Positions 51,025-60,323 of a stretch of DNA of 64,000 bases are shown here, piece after piece (within the stretch, counting starts at the first letter, position 1; every line of letters begins with the position of its first letter). Below the pieces are notes generated by a model. It had not been told where the DNA came from and did not search any database. It saw only the letters and a list, made by a program, of their open reading frames with translations. The DNA lies in the NCBI GenBank assembly GCA_022072505.1, contig JAJVHU010000026.1:1-64000 (forward strand), written 5' to 3'. This stretch comes from Phycisphaerae bacterium (GTDB lineage: Bacteria; Planctomycetota; Phycisphaerae; UBA1845). A program made the position numbers and the translations under genes.

Positions 51025-51398
51025 ATCCTACAATTAAGAGCGTTTTTGAGATTGCGTTGGAATCCGCATCGCAGATTAATCTAGAAAGTCGAGCTTTTGA
51101 CCGGCTTATGAGTTTAATTGTCCATCGGTGCCCCGAGGAGCTTCCAGGTGCTTGCACGATTGACATGGTTTTTTCGGGCGAAAATTCTCATGCGCATTGT
51201 GTGATGATTCGTTTTAGTGGTGTAAGAATGCTGCGCATTGCAGAGTGGAATATTGATAATGTACGATTGGATTCGATGACAGCTGTCGATGTGCGGCACG
51301 AACAATGGGAGAACGTTTTTTGGGAAATCACCGAGGAGGAGCAGGGCTTAATTTCCTTTCGATGCCTAAGTGTTCGTATTCAAGAAATTCGGTTATGA
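51021..51398 (+). CDS. Candidate immunity protein for RHS tip 3
   Basis: ATG overlaps the toxin TGA (ATGA); small soluble AT-rich ORF. Confidence 0.55.
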   Translation: MNPTIKSVFEIALESASQINLESRAFDRLMSLIVHRCPEELPGACTIDMVFSGENSHAHCVMIRFSGVRMLRIAEWNIDNVRLDSMTAVDVRHEQWENVFWEITEEEQGLISFRCLSVRIQEIRL

Positions 51399-51486
51399 GT
51401 GCTCGATGTTTCATGGTAGAGTCGCGATACGGATGGCCAGCCCGCCCAATCGCTATTTGACAATTTGAATTACATAGCAGCCTGCC

Positions 51487-51795
51487 GCAGGTCAAGCTGA
51501 ACTCGGGGAAGGACGCGGCGATCTACTTTCGCTATCTGGACCCGGACAACTGGTACCGGGCGCGGCTTCAGGGGACGCCTTCGGGGGCGGTTTTGCTGGA
51601 GAAGATGCTGAAGGGGAAGCTGACGACGCTGGATTCGGCGGCGGCGTTTCCTTCCGATCCGGACGTGCTTCGGGTCAAATGCGTTGGTTCCGCGCTGGAG
51701 GTGTGGCTGATGGTGGCGCAGGTCTCTGACCTGCGAATCCGGGGGTTCGCCGACGCTGTCGGCGACGGATGGGGACATCGGCTGGGGCGGGGTCC
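51487..51795 (+). pseudogene. Terminal fragment of a fourth RHS module (no RHS core)
   Basis: QVKLNSGKDAAIYFRYLDPDNWYRARLQGTPSGAVLLEKMLKGKLTTLDSAAAFPSDPDVLRVKCVGSALEVW identical in type to module 1. Confidence 0.8.
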
Positions 51796-51957
51796 GGGTA
51801 GGGTAGGTCGTCTCTCCGAGACGACAATGCGTGGCGCGTCTCTCCGAGACGACAATGCGTGGCGCGTCTCTCCGAGACGCGAATACGGCACGTGTGCCGC
51901 GCGACCCGGATTCGCGGCACAGAGTGCCGCGCTACCCCTTCAACCCGGCGCTACCCC
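51796..51957. repeat. Expanded P1-type palindromic element with tandemly amplified hairpins
   Basis: cgtctctccgagacgacaatgcgtggcg repeated, followed by ggcacgtgtgcc and ggcacagagtgcc hairpins and gcgctacccc end. Confidence 0.85.
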
Positions 51958-51961
51958 GTTG

Positions 51962-52100
51962 AGCCTGGGAATTTTTCCCCAGCCGGGGCCTCATGATCGC
52001 GCGTCTTTCGGGTCACGGACCTGCCTTTCAGCCTTGGATTGGGTGTTTGATGCCGGAGGGCTTCCAATAAATTCCAAGACTCGTTGGGTTGGTTGAGGCG
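51962..52100 (+). repeat. Intergenic repeat (copy of 54914-55045)
   Basis: gcctgggaatttttcc...gcgcgtctttcgggtcac...gcctttcagcc.tggattgggtgtttgatgc.ggagggcttcc. Confidence 0.75.
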
Positions 52101-52188
52101 GGATCGCCGCGAACCCAAAGTAGGCCGCCTTCGGCGCCCAACCTTGGGCTGGAGGCTGCGAAATTGCTTCGGGATGGAAACGAACGCA

Positions 52189-52265
52189 TCCGACGGTCGT
52201 GCGGGATCGTCGGAATCATCGGGATTGAAACGAAACCCCGACGATCATGCGATCCCGTCGGCGGG
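52189..52265. repeat. Imperfect inverted repeat
   Basis: ccgacggtcgtgcgggatcgtcgg ... ccgacgatcatgcgatcccgtcgg. Confidence 0.6.
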
Positions 52266-52316
52266 GCGTGTTGCACTCCGGAGCCGGGTGGAGATACGGG
52301 TGCGACCTTATCCGCC

Positions 52317-52405
52317 TGTTGAAGAACGCGCGATCGGCTTTCGTGATACCGGTTTTTCCCGGTGAAATTCGCCTCCCGGAGAGAGGCGTTACCCTTTTTC
52401 AACGG
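52317..52405 (+). repeat. ~90-bp nested-hairpin repeat, copy 2
   Basis: gttgaagaacgcgcgatcggctttcgtgataccggtttttcccggtgaaattcgcctcccggagagaggcgttaccctttttcaac. Confidence 0.85.
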
Positions 52406-52470
52406 ACTGTTATGCCGGCGGAATCCGTTCTGGGCGCGAGGCGCCGTCCGGCGCGAGGGCGACTTGCGCG

Positions 52471-53784
52471 TCACGCGGATTCACGGCGGCGTTTTCGCCC
52501 GGTCTCGCCGGCGGGGGGCAGCAGGCGCTCGACGCCGTCGACGACCTGCTCGGTCACGACGTAGGTTCCGCCTTCGCCGAGGTCCGGCAGTTCATAAAGG
52601 ACTTCGAGCATCATCTCCTCCATCACGGCGCGCAGGGCGCGGGCCCCGGTTTCGCGCTCGATCGCCTTCTCCGCGATGCGCTCCAGCGCCCCTTGCGTGA
52701 ACTGAAGCTCGCAGCGCTCGTACTCGAAGAACTTCTTGTACTGCTTGACCAGCGCGCTTTTCGGCTCGGTGAGGATTCGCACCATGCTGTTGCGCGACAG
52801 CGGCTCCAGCGTCGTCACCATCGGCAGCCGCCCGACGAATTCGGGGATCATTCCGAACTCGATCAGATCCTCCGGCGAGACTTTCGCCAGGATGTTCGCC
52901 AGCGCCTGCGGATCGTCGCGTTCCTCCAGCTCGTTGCGGAACCCGATCGTGCTCTCGCCCAGCCGCCGGCGGATGATGTCGTCCAGTCCGACGAACGTCC
53001 CGCCGCAGATGAACAGGATGTTCGTCGTGTCCATCTGGATGTACTGCTGCTCCGGGTGCTTGCGACCGCCCTGCGGCGGCACGTTGGACACCGTCCCCTC
53101 CAGCATCTTCAGCAGGCTTTGCTGCACGCCTTCGCCCGACACGTCCCGCGTGATCGAGACGTTGTGCGAGGTTCGGCCGATTTTGTCGATCTCGTCGATG
53201 TAGACGATCCCGCGCTGGGCCTGCTCGAGGTCGTACTCGGCGTTCTGCAACAACCGCAGGAGAATGTTCTCCACGTCCTCGCCGACGTAGCCCGCCTCGG
53301 TCAGCGTCGTCGCGTCCGCGATGGCGAAGGGGACGTTCAGGAAGCGCGCCAGCGTCCGCGCCAGCAGCGTCTTCCCCGATCCCGTGGGACCGACGATCAG
53401 GACGTTGGACTTGTCGATTTCGACGTCGCCGCCCGAACCGCTCGAAGAAGCCGAGTCCACGTGAAGCAGCCGCTTGTAATGATTATGCACCGCAACGGAG
53501 AGCGTCTTCTTCGCGTGGTCCTGACCCACGACGTATTCGTCGAGGTAGGTCATGATCTCGCGCGGGCTGGGAATGCGCCCCAGAGAGGGTCCGGTCGCCG
53601 GCGTGGTCGACCGCCGAAGCTCCTGCTTGATGATGTTGTTGCACAGCTCGACGCAGGACTTGCAGATGAACACGTCGCGCGGACCTTCCACCATCGGTCC
53701 CGCCTCGCGAGGCCCCTTTCCGCAGAAGCTGCACGATCGCCCCCGACCGCCGCGTGATGAACCGCCTGACCGTCCCTGCGACAT
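52471..53784 (-). CDS. clpX: ATP-dependent Clp protease ATP-binding subunit ClpX
   Basis: Zinc finger [12 protein letters not shown]...[49 protein letters not shown]. Confidence 0.97.
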   Translation of the reverse strand: MSQGRSGGSSRGGRGRSCSFCGKGPREAGPMVEGPRDVFICKSCVELCNNIIKQELRRSTTPATGPSLGRIPSPREIMTYLDEYVVGQDHAKKTLSVAVHNHYKRLLHVDSASSSGSGGDVEIDKSNVLIVGPTGSGKTLLARTLARFLNVPFAIADATTLTEAGYVGEDVENILLRLLQNAEYDLEQAQRGIVYIDEIDKIGRTSHNVSITRDVSGEGVQQSLLKMLEGTVSNVPPQGGRKHPEQQYIQMDTTNILFICGGTFVGLDDIIRRRLGESTIGFRNELEERDDPQALANILAKVSPEDLIEFGMIPEFVGRLPMVTTLEPLSRNSMVRILTEPKSALVKQYKKFFEYERCELQFTQGALERIAEKAIERETGARALRAVMEEMMLEVLYELPDLGEGGTYVVTEQVVDGVERLLPPAGETGRKRRRESA

Positions 53785-54045
53785 GAATGCTCCGTCCCAC
53801 CGGCCGCAAAAACCGCCGATCCCTCCCGGCTCCCTGCCGGCCCGTCCTCTATATCGACCTTCCCCGACGTTCTCTCAACACGAATCCGCTCCAGCGGCCT
53901 GCAATCGCCCCTCTGACGCCAAAGCTGCGCGGGACGCTGCTACGGTGAATTCGACCCCGGAAAAACCATCGTGTGCGAATAAAGCCTAAACGCCGCTCGT
54001 CCCAAGACGTTCCTGCTTCCCAGCGATGTCGGGCGAAACGCAGCT

Positions 54046-54357
54046 TTATTTTTTCCCAGCCGCGGCTTTTTCGATCGCTCGTTTGCGCAGAGCCTCGTAT
54101 TCCTGGATTGTGATCTCCCCTGTATCCCGCAGTTCTCGCAGTTTATCAAGATCGAACAGGGACTCCCTCTCCGCGCCTCCCCCGGGTGACACCAGTTTCT
54201 TGGCTCGTTTCAGGACAAAGAGCGTGGCAATCAGCAGAACCGCCACGATGGAGAACCAGATCACCCAGTCGCGGACGTACTCGCCCGTCTGCCCGCTTCC
54301 GGCGGGCTTCGGAGCGGCCTGGAACGCCGCCAAAGCCGGAATGAACCACGTCGTCAT
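54046..54357 (-). CDS. Membrane protein with SHOCT-like C-terminus
   Basis: Single TM followed by LDKLRELRDTGEITIQEYEALRKRAIEKA. Confidence 0.7.
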   Translation of the reverse strand: MTTWFIPALAAFQAAPKPAGSGQTGEYVRDWVIWFSIVAVLLIATLFVLKRAKKLVSPGGGAERESLFDLDKLRELRDTGEITIQEYEALRKRAIEKAAAGKK

Positions 54358-54913
54358 TCCCTGAAATCCTAGCCCCTGGGTCCACGGTTATCAACGGAAC
54401 GCGAAAACGCCGCCAACGCCCACGCACGATCTCCGTCGATCCTGGAACCCCCGGGGCGTCGGGCATCGTCCTGCTCCCCCAAAGTTAATCCGGGGGTTAT
54501 GAGAGTCTGACCGGTCACGGACGCGGGCCGGGGGATGGGCGCGGGCGGATTCAGGTGGGAGCGCCGGCGCCGCGCTCAGGCTGAAGTCAAGACGCACTCA
54601 GGCGGAGGGGTCGTTTCTTTTTTTCCAGTTCATCCGGGAATTTCGGGGAACGGAAGACTCCGCCTGCACCTTTCTATCGCGCAACTCTTTTCTTTCATAA
54701 CAGCCACTTATCGTCCGATTGAGAGCGAACGAGTCCCGGGGCCTGTCGCTCCTGCCAAGCGAACCCTGTGGCGTGGTCAAAGCCGTACGAACGACTCGGA
54801 ATCGCCCGCCTCGACAGTCCAGCAAGCCGGCGGAAAGCCGACGATCGGCATCCCGGAAATGCCGGATGAACCTTAAATTCCCAGACTTGGAGGGACATCG
54901 GCGCGTGCCCCGG

Positions 54914-55045
54914 AGAGCTTGGGAATTTTTCCAATTGACGCCTCACGAACGCGCGTCTTTCGGATCACAGGTCCGGCCTTTCAGCCCTCGGATTGGGTGT
55001 TTGATGCGGAGGGCTTCCCAAAAATCCCCAGGCTCGGAGGGGTTG
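54914..55045 (+). repeat. Intergenic repeat (copy of 51962-52100)
   Basis: gcttgggaatttttcc...gcgcgtctttcggatcac...gcctttcagccctcggattgggtgtttgatgcggagggcttccc. Confidence 0.75.
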
Positions 55046-55567
55046 AAGATCGAACGCCTCCGGTTCCCCAGGGTGGGGGCCGCAACCCCGTTGAGGTCGA
55101 CAAACGCCGCGTGCCGTGCCGCCTTCAAGGCGGGTCGAGAAGCGTTGCGCGCCTCGGAGCACCGGAGTCAAGTGGAGACTCGGGCCCCGGGATTACTTCC
55201 ACGTAAGCCCGTCCGGCAAGACACACGTCAATTATGATGCCTTGAATGTAATCAGGTCCGAGAATCCAGAAAGTCCGCGAAACAGAGTCAAACTACGGCA
55301 TTGGAAAGGTTTAACGACGAATTCAAGACGATCGACTCAAGAGGGGGGGGATTACCGGTCGATACGAGTATCGGACGGGCTTCCACCCGATGCTGGATTC
55401 CTCGGGGGGTTGCTGGTGCTCACGTCCGAATTCGAGGCAGCGGTTCAGGGAAGAATCGTCCGAACCCTCGGCGAACGTTGATGTCGGACCACGTCTGTCC
55501 GGTCGCCTGAGTCGGCGACGGGCAGGCGACATCGCTCGCCCGTGCGGCGGCAACGGGAGGTGGACGC

Positions 55568-55858
55568 ATGAACCGGATCGAAACGCAACAGCCTCAACTC
55601 ACTCCTGTCACGGCGCTCGCGCCGACCGTTCTGCCCTTCAGCCTGTCGAGCGTCCTCCGCGAAGGCGCGGAGACGACGCTCAGCGCGGACGCCGCCAGCT
55701 TTTCGGACGAAGCGGTCCTTCGTGCGCAGAACACGGCGCCTCGCTTTCATCTGATCTCCCGCATCCGCGACGAGATCAACGCCGGTGCTTTTGAGACGCC
55801 GCAGCGCATCGAGGGCACGGTCGACCGCCTGCTCGATATTCTCGGGTACGCCCCCTGA
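55568..55858 (+). CDS. FlgM-like (anti-sigma-28) protein
   Basis: C-terminal RFHLISRIRDEINAGAFETPQRIEGTVDRLLDIL; immediately upstream of flagellin. Confidence 0.6.
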   Translation: MNRIETQQPQLTPVTALAPTVLPFSLSSVLREGAETTLSADAASFSDEAVLRAQNTAPRFHLISRIRDEINAGAFETPQRIEGTVDRLLDILGYAP

Positions 55859-55927
55859 CGCCGCGCAGGTCCGCAAACCGCGTCGGCGCTGGCGAAATCC
55901 GCCGGTGTATCCGACAACCTCTTTGTC

Positions 55928-56728
55928 ATGAGCCTGCTGATCCAACCCGCGTTCGGCCTTTCCGCGCTGCGTGCGTTTCAGGCGGCGGATCGGGACATGC
56001 GCCTTTCGCTGGAGCGCCTGTCCACCGGGCGGCGGATCAACCGCGGGTCCGATGATCCGGCCGGTCTGATCGCGGTCGAGGCGATCACCGCGGAAATCCG
56101 GGCCCTGGAGGCGCAGCAGCTCAGCGCGTCCCGCGTCGACTCGTACGCCACGATCGCCGAGGGCGACCTGTCGCAGGCGTCGGACCTGGTGTCCGAACTG
56201 CGGGGCAAGCTCGTGGCGGCGGGCAACAGCGGCGCGCTGAGCGACGAGGAGCGCGCCGCCTATCAGACGGAGATCGACAGCCTCGTCAGCTCGATCGAGC
56301 GCTCCGCGGGATCGGCGCTGGAGCGCCTTGAGGGATTGAACCTTCCGGATGACGCGGTGGGCGACCTGGCGTCGGAACTGTCCGCGGCCGTGGCGGACCT
56401 GCGCGCCGTCGCCTCCGGGGGCGAGTTCGACGTTTCAAGCGGAAAGCTCGAGGAAGCGATGTCGCGCGTCGACGCCGTGATGTCCTCGACCGCCGAGCTG
56501 CGCGGGTCGGTCGGCGCTTACCAGCGGTACGCGCTGGACGCCGAGGTCCGCAGCAGCCAGGTGGCGGTTGAGAACCTCGTCGATTCCCGAAGTCGCATTG
56601 CCGACACCGACTACGCCCTCGAGACGGCGAACCTGAACCTCGCCCAGATCAAGCGCAAAGCTTCGGCGATGGTGCTGAAGATCGCGCGCAACCTGCCGGA
56701 AAACGTCCTGCACCTGCTGAGCGACTGA
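55928..56728 (+). CDS. Flagellin
   Basis: SLERLSTGRRINRGSDDPAGLIAVEAITAEIRALEAQ N-terminal and SRIADTDYALETANLNLAQIKRKASAMVLKIARNLPENVLHLL C-terminal flagellin domains. Confidence 0.9.
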   Translation: MSLLIQPAFGLSALRAFQAADRDMRLSLERLSTGRRINRGSDDPAGLIAVEAITAEIRALEAQQLSASRVDSYATIAEGDLSQASDLVSELRGKLVAAGNSGALSDEERAAYQTEIDSLVSSIERSAGSALERLEGLNLPDDAVGDLASELSAAVADLRAVASGGEFDVSSGKLEEAMSRVDAVMSSTAELRGSVGAYQRYALDAEVRSSQVAVENLVDSRSRIADTDYALETANLNLAQIKRKASAMVLKIARNLPENVLHLLSD

Positions 56729-56909
56729 CGCCGGCCGCGGCTCGCCTCCCGTCGATCCGGACGAAAACAACGACCTCGGCATGAACGCGGCGGCAGGGGC
56801 TTCCCGGCCCGCAATGCCCCGAGTGCGACGCGCCGGCGCCATGACCTTGTCTCTCCAAGGAGCGGCGATCGCTCCGTCGTCCCGCTTCGAGGTCGAAGGC
56901 CGTGCGGCG

Positions 56910-57665
56910 TCATCTTACCCCTGTGCCGCACTCCGGGCAGACGCCGCTGACGTTGCCGGTCAGGTCGTATTCGCAGGTTCGGCAGAGCATCCCCGTGCCG
57001 GAGAAGATCGGGTTGGTGCGGTAGCGATCCTCGACGACCATCGTCCGCACCCAGCCTTCGCCGAAGCGCCCGCGCTCGCGCAGCGTCGCGGCGATGGTGA
57101 TGTGCCCGATGTAGAAGGGCATGAGCAGGGCGAGATTCCGCTTCAGCGACGCGCCGAACGAGATCGGCGTCAGATCGCGGCAGTACACGACGCGCAGCCC
57201 GAACGCTGCTTTCCCGGGAGACTGACCACGGAACCCGTCCTTGCATAGCAGGCTCAGCAGGAAGAATACGGTGATCAGCACGTCCAGCGGCCCCGGCGCG
57301 CCGGTTCGCGCGGTGACGTTCATCAGCGGGATCGGCCAGCAGGGTGTCGCGGAAATCATACAAGGCGACATCAGGATTGCGGCAGGGGTCGAGACGTTGA
57401 GCGCCTGCGGCGTCCACGCGCTGAACACCAGGCCCGCCGCCGTCCAGAAGATCCCCAGCGCGATCATGTCGATCAGGAACGCCATCCAGCGCCGCTCAAT
57501 GAAGCGCTCCGAGCACGAGGCGCAGACATGGCCGGTGTAGAACTTGACCCAGCGAGGCCTCCGGCGCACTTCCCCGCACAACGGACACGGCGGCGAAGGA
57601 GGTGCGGCGTCGATCGGCGGCGATCCGGGGTTCATGACCTTCTCCTGCGGATCATCGAGCGCCAT
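56910..57665 (-). CDS. RDD family membrane protein with zinc-ribbon-like Cys motifs
   Basis: ERRWMAFLIDMIALGIFWTAAGLVF; GQSPGKAAFGLRVV; CPLCGE and CRTCEYDLTGNVSGVCPECGTGV. Confidence 0.75.
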   Translation of the reverse strand: MALDDPQEKVMNPGSPPIDAAPPSPPCPLCGEVRRRPRWVKFYTGHVCASCSERFIERRWMAFLIDMIALGIFWTAAGLVFSAWTPQALNVSTPAAILMSPCMISATPCWPIPLMNVTARTGAPGPLDVLITVFFLLSLLCKDGFRGQSPGKAAFGLRVVYCRDLTPISFGASLKRNLALLMPFYIGHITIAATLRERGRFGEGWVRTMVVEDRYRTNPIFSGTGMLCRTCEYDLTGNVSGVCPECGTGVR

Positions 57666-57879
57666 GCTGTAACCGCCTTATCGCGGGTTTTCAAGGCTTC
57701 CGACGGGGGCGAAGGCGCCGACCCGCTCGGACCCGGACCCGGACCCGGAACCGGGCCGGACTGGAACATCGTTTCAAAACCGAGCCGCGCCCGCCTGTCG
57801 TTGACGTTGGGAAGCAATGTCAAGGGTCAGGAAGCGTACCGGGAGGCAGGCAGGCAGCGAGGGACAAAGGGACAGAGGG

Positions 57880-57960
57880 ACGAAAGAAACCGGAGCCCTT
57901 ATCCCCGATTCCCGATTGGCGACTCCCGATTCACGACTTCCGATTCACGATTCTTGACCT
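57880..57960. repeat. Short imperfect tandem repeat (cccgatt(c/g)(a/g)cgac unit)
   Basis: attcccgattggcgactcccgattcacgacttccgattcacgattc. Confidence 0.6.
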
Positions 57961-58008
57961 GCGTAGGGCGGGCTATGCCCGCCGCTTTTGCCGCTACGGA
58001 CACGGCGG

Positions 58009-58773
58009 CTACGGACAGTTCTTGGTTTCCAGCAGGTTGCACTCGATGACGATCACGAAGTGTTCGCCGGAATCGACGGGGCACCAGGTGTGCGTCGCGC
58101 GGCCGTTCTCGTTGATCTCGACGGGAACGGTATCGTCCGCGTCGAGCGTGAACGTGACGGTCGCGCCCGGTTGGCCGTGCTTCATCACCGCTTTCATGCG
58201 CGGACCGCAGGGGCGGTTCTTGCACCTGAGGGTCAACGTTTCGTCACCCGTGCAGGTGGGCCGCTCGCCCCAGAACTGGATCATGCGGTTGCCCGCGCCG
58301 GTGAACGGGCCATACCACTCCTTGATCTTGTCGATCTTGTGGTAGTACGTCAGGAAGTCGCCGCCGATCGAGTTGCAATCCTGGTAGCCGTCCGTGGAGT
58401 GGATCGTGACGAAGAAGGACTCACCGGCCTCGACCGGGTACGGGGCGAACGGCGCGCCGTGCCAACCGGTTCCGCTGGTGACGAAGGATACTTCGCGCAG
58501 GAGGGCGCCCGGTTCGCCGCCGGTGTCGCGGCGGAGGCGGACGGTAAGCGCTTCGGTCGAGTCCCCGGTCAGGCGCCAGCGAATCTCCTCGAGGTAGAAG
58601 CGGTTCTGCGCCGTCCAGCGGTAGGCGACCTCGCTCTGGCCCGTCACAGCCGATCCCTCCTCGTAGGGGAGATCATCGTTGACGCCCTCGATGTATTCCG
58701 AGGCGAAAAGCGACGAAGCTCCTGAGCACGAAACCACGGCGACGCCCAGTTGCAACGCGAAGCTCGTTCTCAT
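58009..58773 (-). CDS. Secreted hypothetical protein
   Basis: Signal peptide MRTSFALQLGVAVVSCSGASSLFA from ATG 58773. Confidence 0.7.
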   Translation of the reverse strand: MRTSFALQLGVAVVSCSGASSLFASEYIEGVNDDLPYEEGSAVTGQSEVAYRWTAQNRFYLEEIRWRLTGDSTEALTVRLRRDTGGEPGALLREVSFVTSGTGWHGAPFAPYPVEAGESFFVTIHSTDGYQDCNSIGGDFLTYYHKIDKIKEWYGPFTGAGNRMIQFWGERPTCTGDETLTLRCKNRPCGPRMKAVMKHGQPGATVTFTLDADDTVPVEINENGRATHTWCPVDSGEHFVIVIECNLLETKNCP

Positions 58774-59049
58774 CTCTGAATCTCCTATGTCGCCCGGGTA
58801 GCGGCGACGTCGTGAGGATGCACACCCGTGGATGCATCTTACCACGTTCCGAGTTCACGCGTACACAGATTCCGGACGTTCCCGGCGAACCACAACGAGC
58901 CTGAAGGCGTGCGGGTCGGCGTCCCAACCTTCCGCATTCTTACCCGTTATTGCCGTGTGGTCGTTCCGGAAGTTAAACCATGACGCATTCGAGACTGCCG
59001 CATAACGACAATAACTGAATCTCTGCTTGACTCTGGCTCGGACGTTCGT

Positions 59050-59562
59050 ATGCGTGCCGGAATGTTGGCAGTTGCGAGCCTCGCGCTGACCTTGCTCGCC
59101 CATGTCGCCTCGGTGCAGGACGACGCCATCTTCCGGTTCACTATCGACGGCGGGGGCGACTGTGTCGGCGATGTGCTCGAGCTTTCGGGAACGATCGGAC
59201 AACCCGACGCCGGACCGCCGACGCCGATGACGGGTGGAGACTCCGAACTCACCGGCGGATTCTGGCCGGGCATGGCCTCGCCTCCTGAGGAAGGCCGCAC
59301 CGGCAGCAATGAAAAGCTCAAGAAAGCGAAGTTCCAGGACCGCAACGGCGAGAACCAGCTCAAGGTCACCGCACACCGGCGGTTTTGCAACGGCGTGATA
59401 GGATGCACCGATGGTTCGTCAGACTCCACGCCTGGGCGCTCACCTGTCCGTCGCCGGCGGACTTCACCTTGCGTTCGACGCGGCGCGGAAGGTCCGCTGC
59501 GACGCGATGCAGATCTTCGTCAAGAACCAGCGACAGTGGAGCGCGCCGCCGCTGTCCCCTGA
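59050..59562 (+). CDS. Secreted protein with FTIDGGG...LSGTIGQPDAG...LTGGFWPG motif, probably 3'-truncated/frameshifted
   Basis: Signal peptide and motif up to ~59370; C-terminus past a repeat remnant is low-complexity and overlaps the nfo frame. Confidence 0.5.
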   Translation: MRAGMLAVASLALTLLAHVASVQDDAIFRFTIDGGGDCVGDVLELSGTIGQPDAGPPTPMTGGDSELTGGFWPGMASPPEEGRTGSNEKLKKAKFQDRNGENQLKVTAHRRFCNGVIGCTDGSSDSTPGRSPVRRRRTSPCVRRGAEGPLRRDADLRQEPATVERAAAVP

Positions 59563-60301
59563 CGCGGTTCGCGCCTTCCGCGAGCATCCGCAGGCCGCCC
59601 GCGTCGCGCCCGTCATCGCGCATGCCTCCTACCTGTTGAATCTGGCGTCCGCCGACCGGGCCGCGCGCGCGAAAAGCCTCGCGGCTTTGACCGACGAGTT
59701 GCAACGATGCGAGGCGCTGGGCGTCGCCGGTCTCGTGCTGCATCCCGGAGCCGCGGGTGACAGCGACATGTCATCCGCGATCCGGCGCATCGCCGTCGCC
59801 CTCAACGACGTGCTCGCCGCCGTCCCGGACGGGCGCTGTGCGATCCTGCTGGAGACCACCGCCGGACAAGGCAGCGCCGTCGGGTGGCGTTTCGAACATC
59901 TGGCGGACCTTCTCGCGGGCGTCGAAGCGGGAGACCGCGTCGGCGCCTGCCTGGACACGTGCCACCTTTTCGCCGCCGGGTACGATTTCCGCACCGCGGA
60001 CGATTACGCCCTGATGATCGCCGAACTCGATCGCCTGATCGGCGTCCGCCGCGTCCGCTGCATCCACGTCAACGACTCGGTCAAACCCCTGGGAAGCCGC
60101 GTGGATCGACACGCCCACATCGGCGAAGGCGAGATCGGCCTCGCCGGTTTCCGGCACTTCGTCAACGACCCGCGCTGGGCGGACCTGCCGATGATCCTCG
60201 AAACGCCGAAGGGCGAAGATGACCAGGGGCGGGATTACGACGCGCTGAACCTCCAGCGCCTGCGACGACTGATCCGCCGCAGCCGGACTCCCGTCGATTA
60301 G
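59411..60301 (+). CDS. nfo: Deoxyribonuclease IV (endonuclease IV)
   Basis: LGAHLSVAGGLHLAFDAARKVRCDAMQIFVKNQRQW; GLVLHPGAAGDSD; ILLETTAGQGSAVGWRFEHLADLL; ACLDTCHLFAAGYD. Confidence 0.95.
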   Translation: MVRQTPRLGAHLSVAGGLHLAFDAARKVRCDAMQIFVKNQRQWSAPPLSPDAVRAFREHPQAARVAPVIAHASYLLNLASADRAARAKSLAALTDELQRCEALGVAGLVLHPGAAGDSDMSSAIRRIAVALNDVLAAVPDGRCAILLETTAGQGSAVGWRFEHLADLLAGVEAGDRVGACLDTCHLFAAGYDFRTADDYALMIAELDRLIGVRRVRCIHVNDSVKPLGSRVDRHAHIGEGEIGLAGFRHFVNDPRWADLPMILETPKGEDDQGRDYDALNLQRLRRLIRRSRTPVD

Positions 60302-60323
60302 ACCGCGGCTTCAACACCGAGCC

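Noticed and set aside
57715-57765. ggacccggacccggacccggaaccgggcc as a G-quadruplex or functional element
   Set aside because: Short low-complexity run in a high-GC genome; no supporting context.
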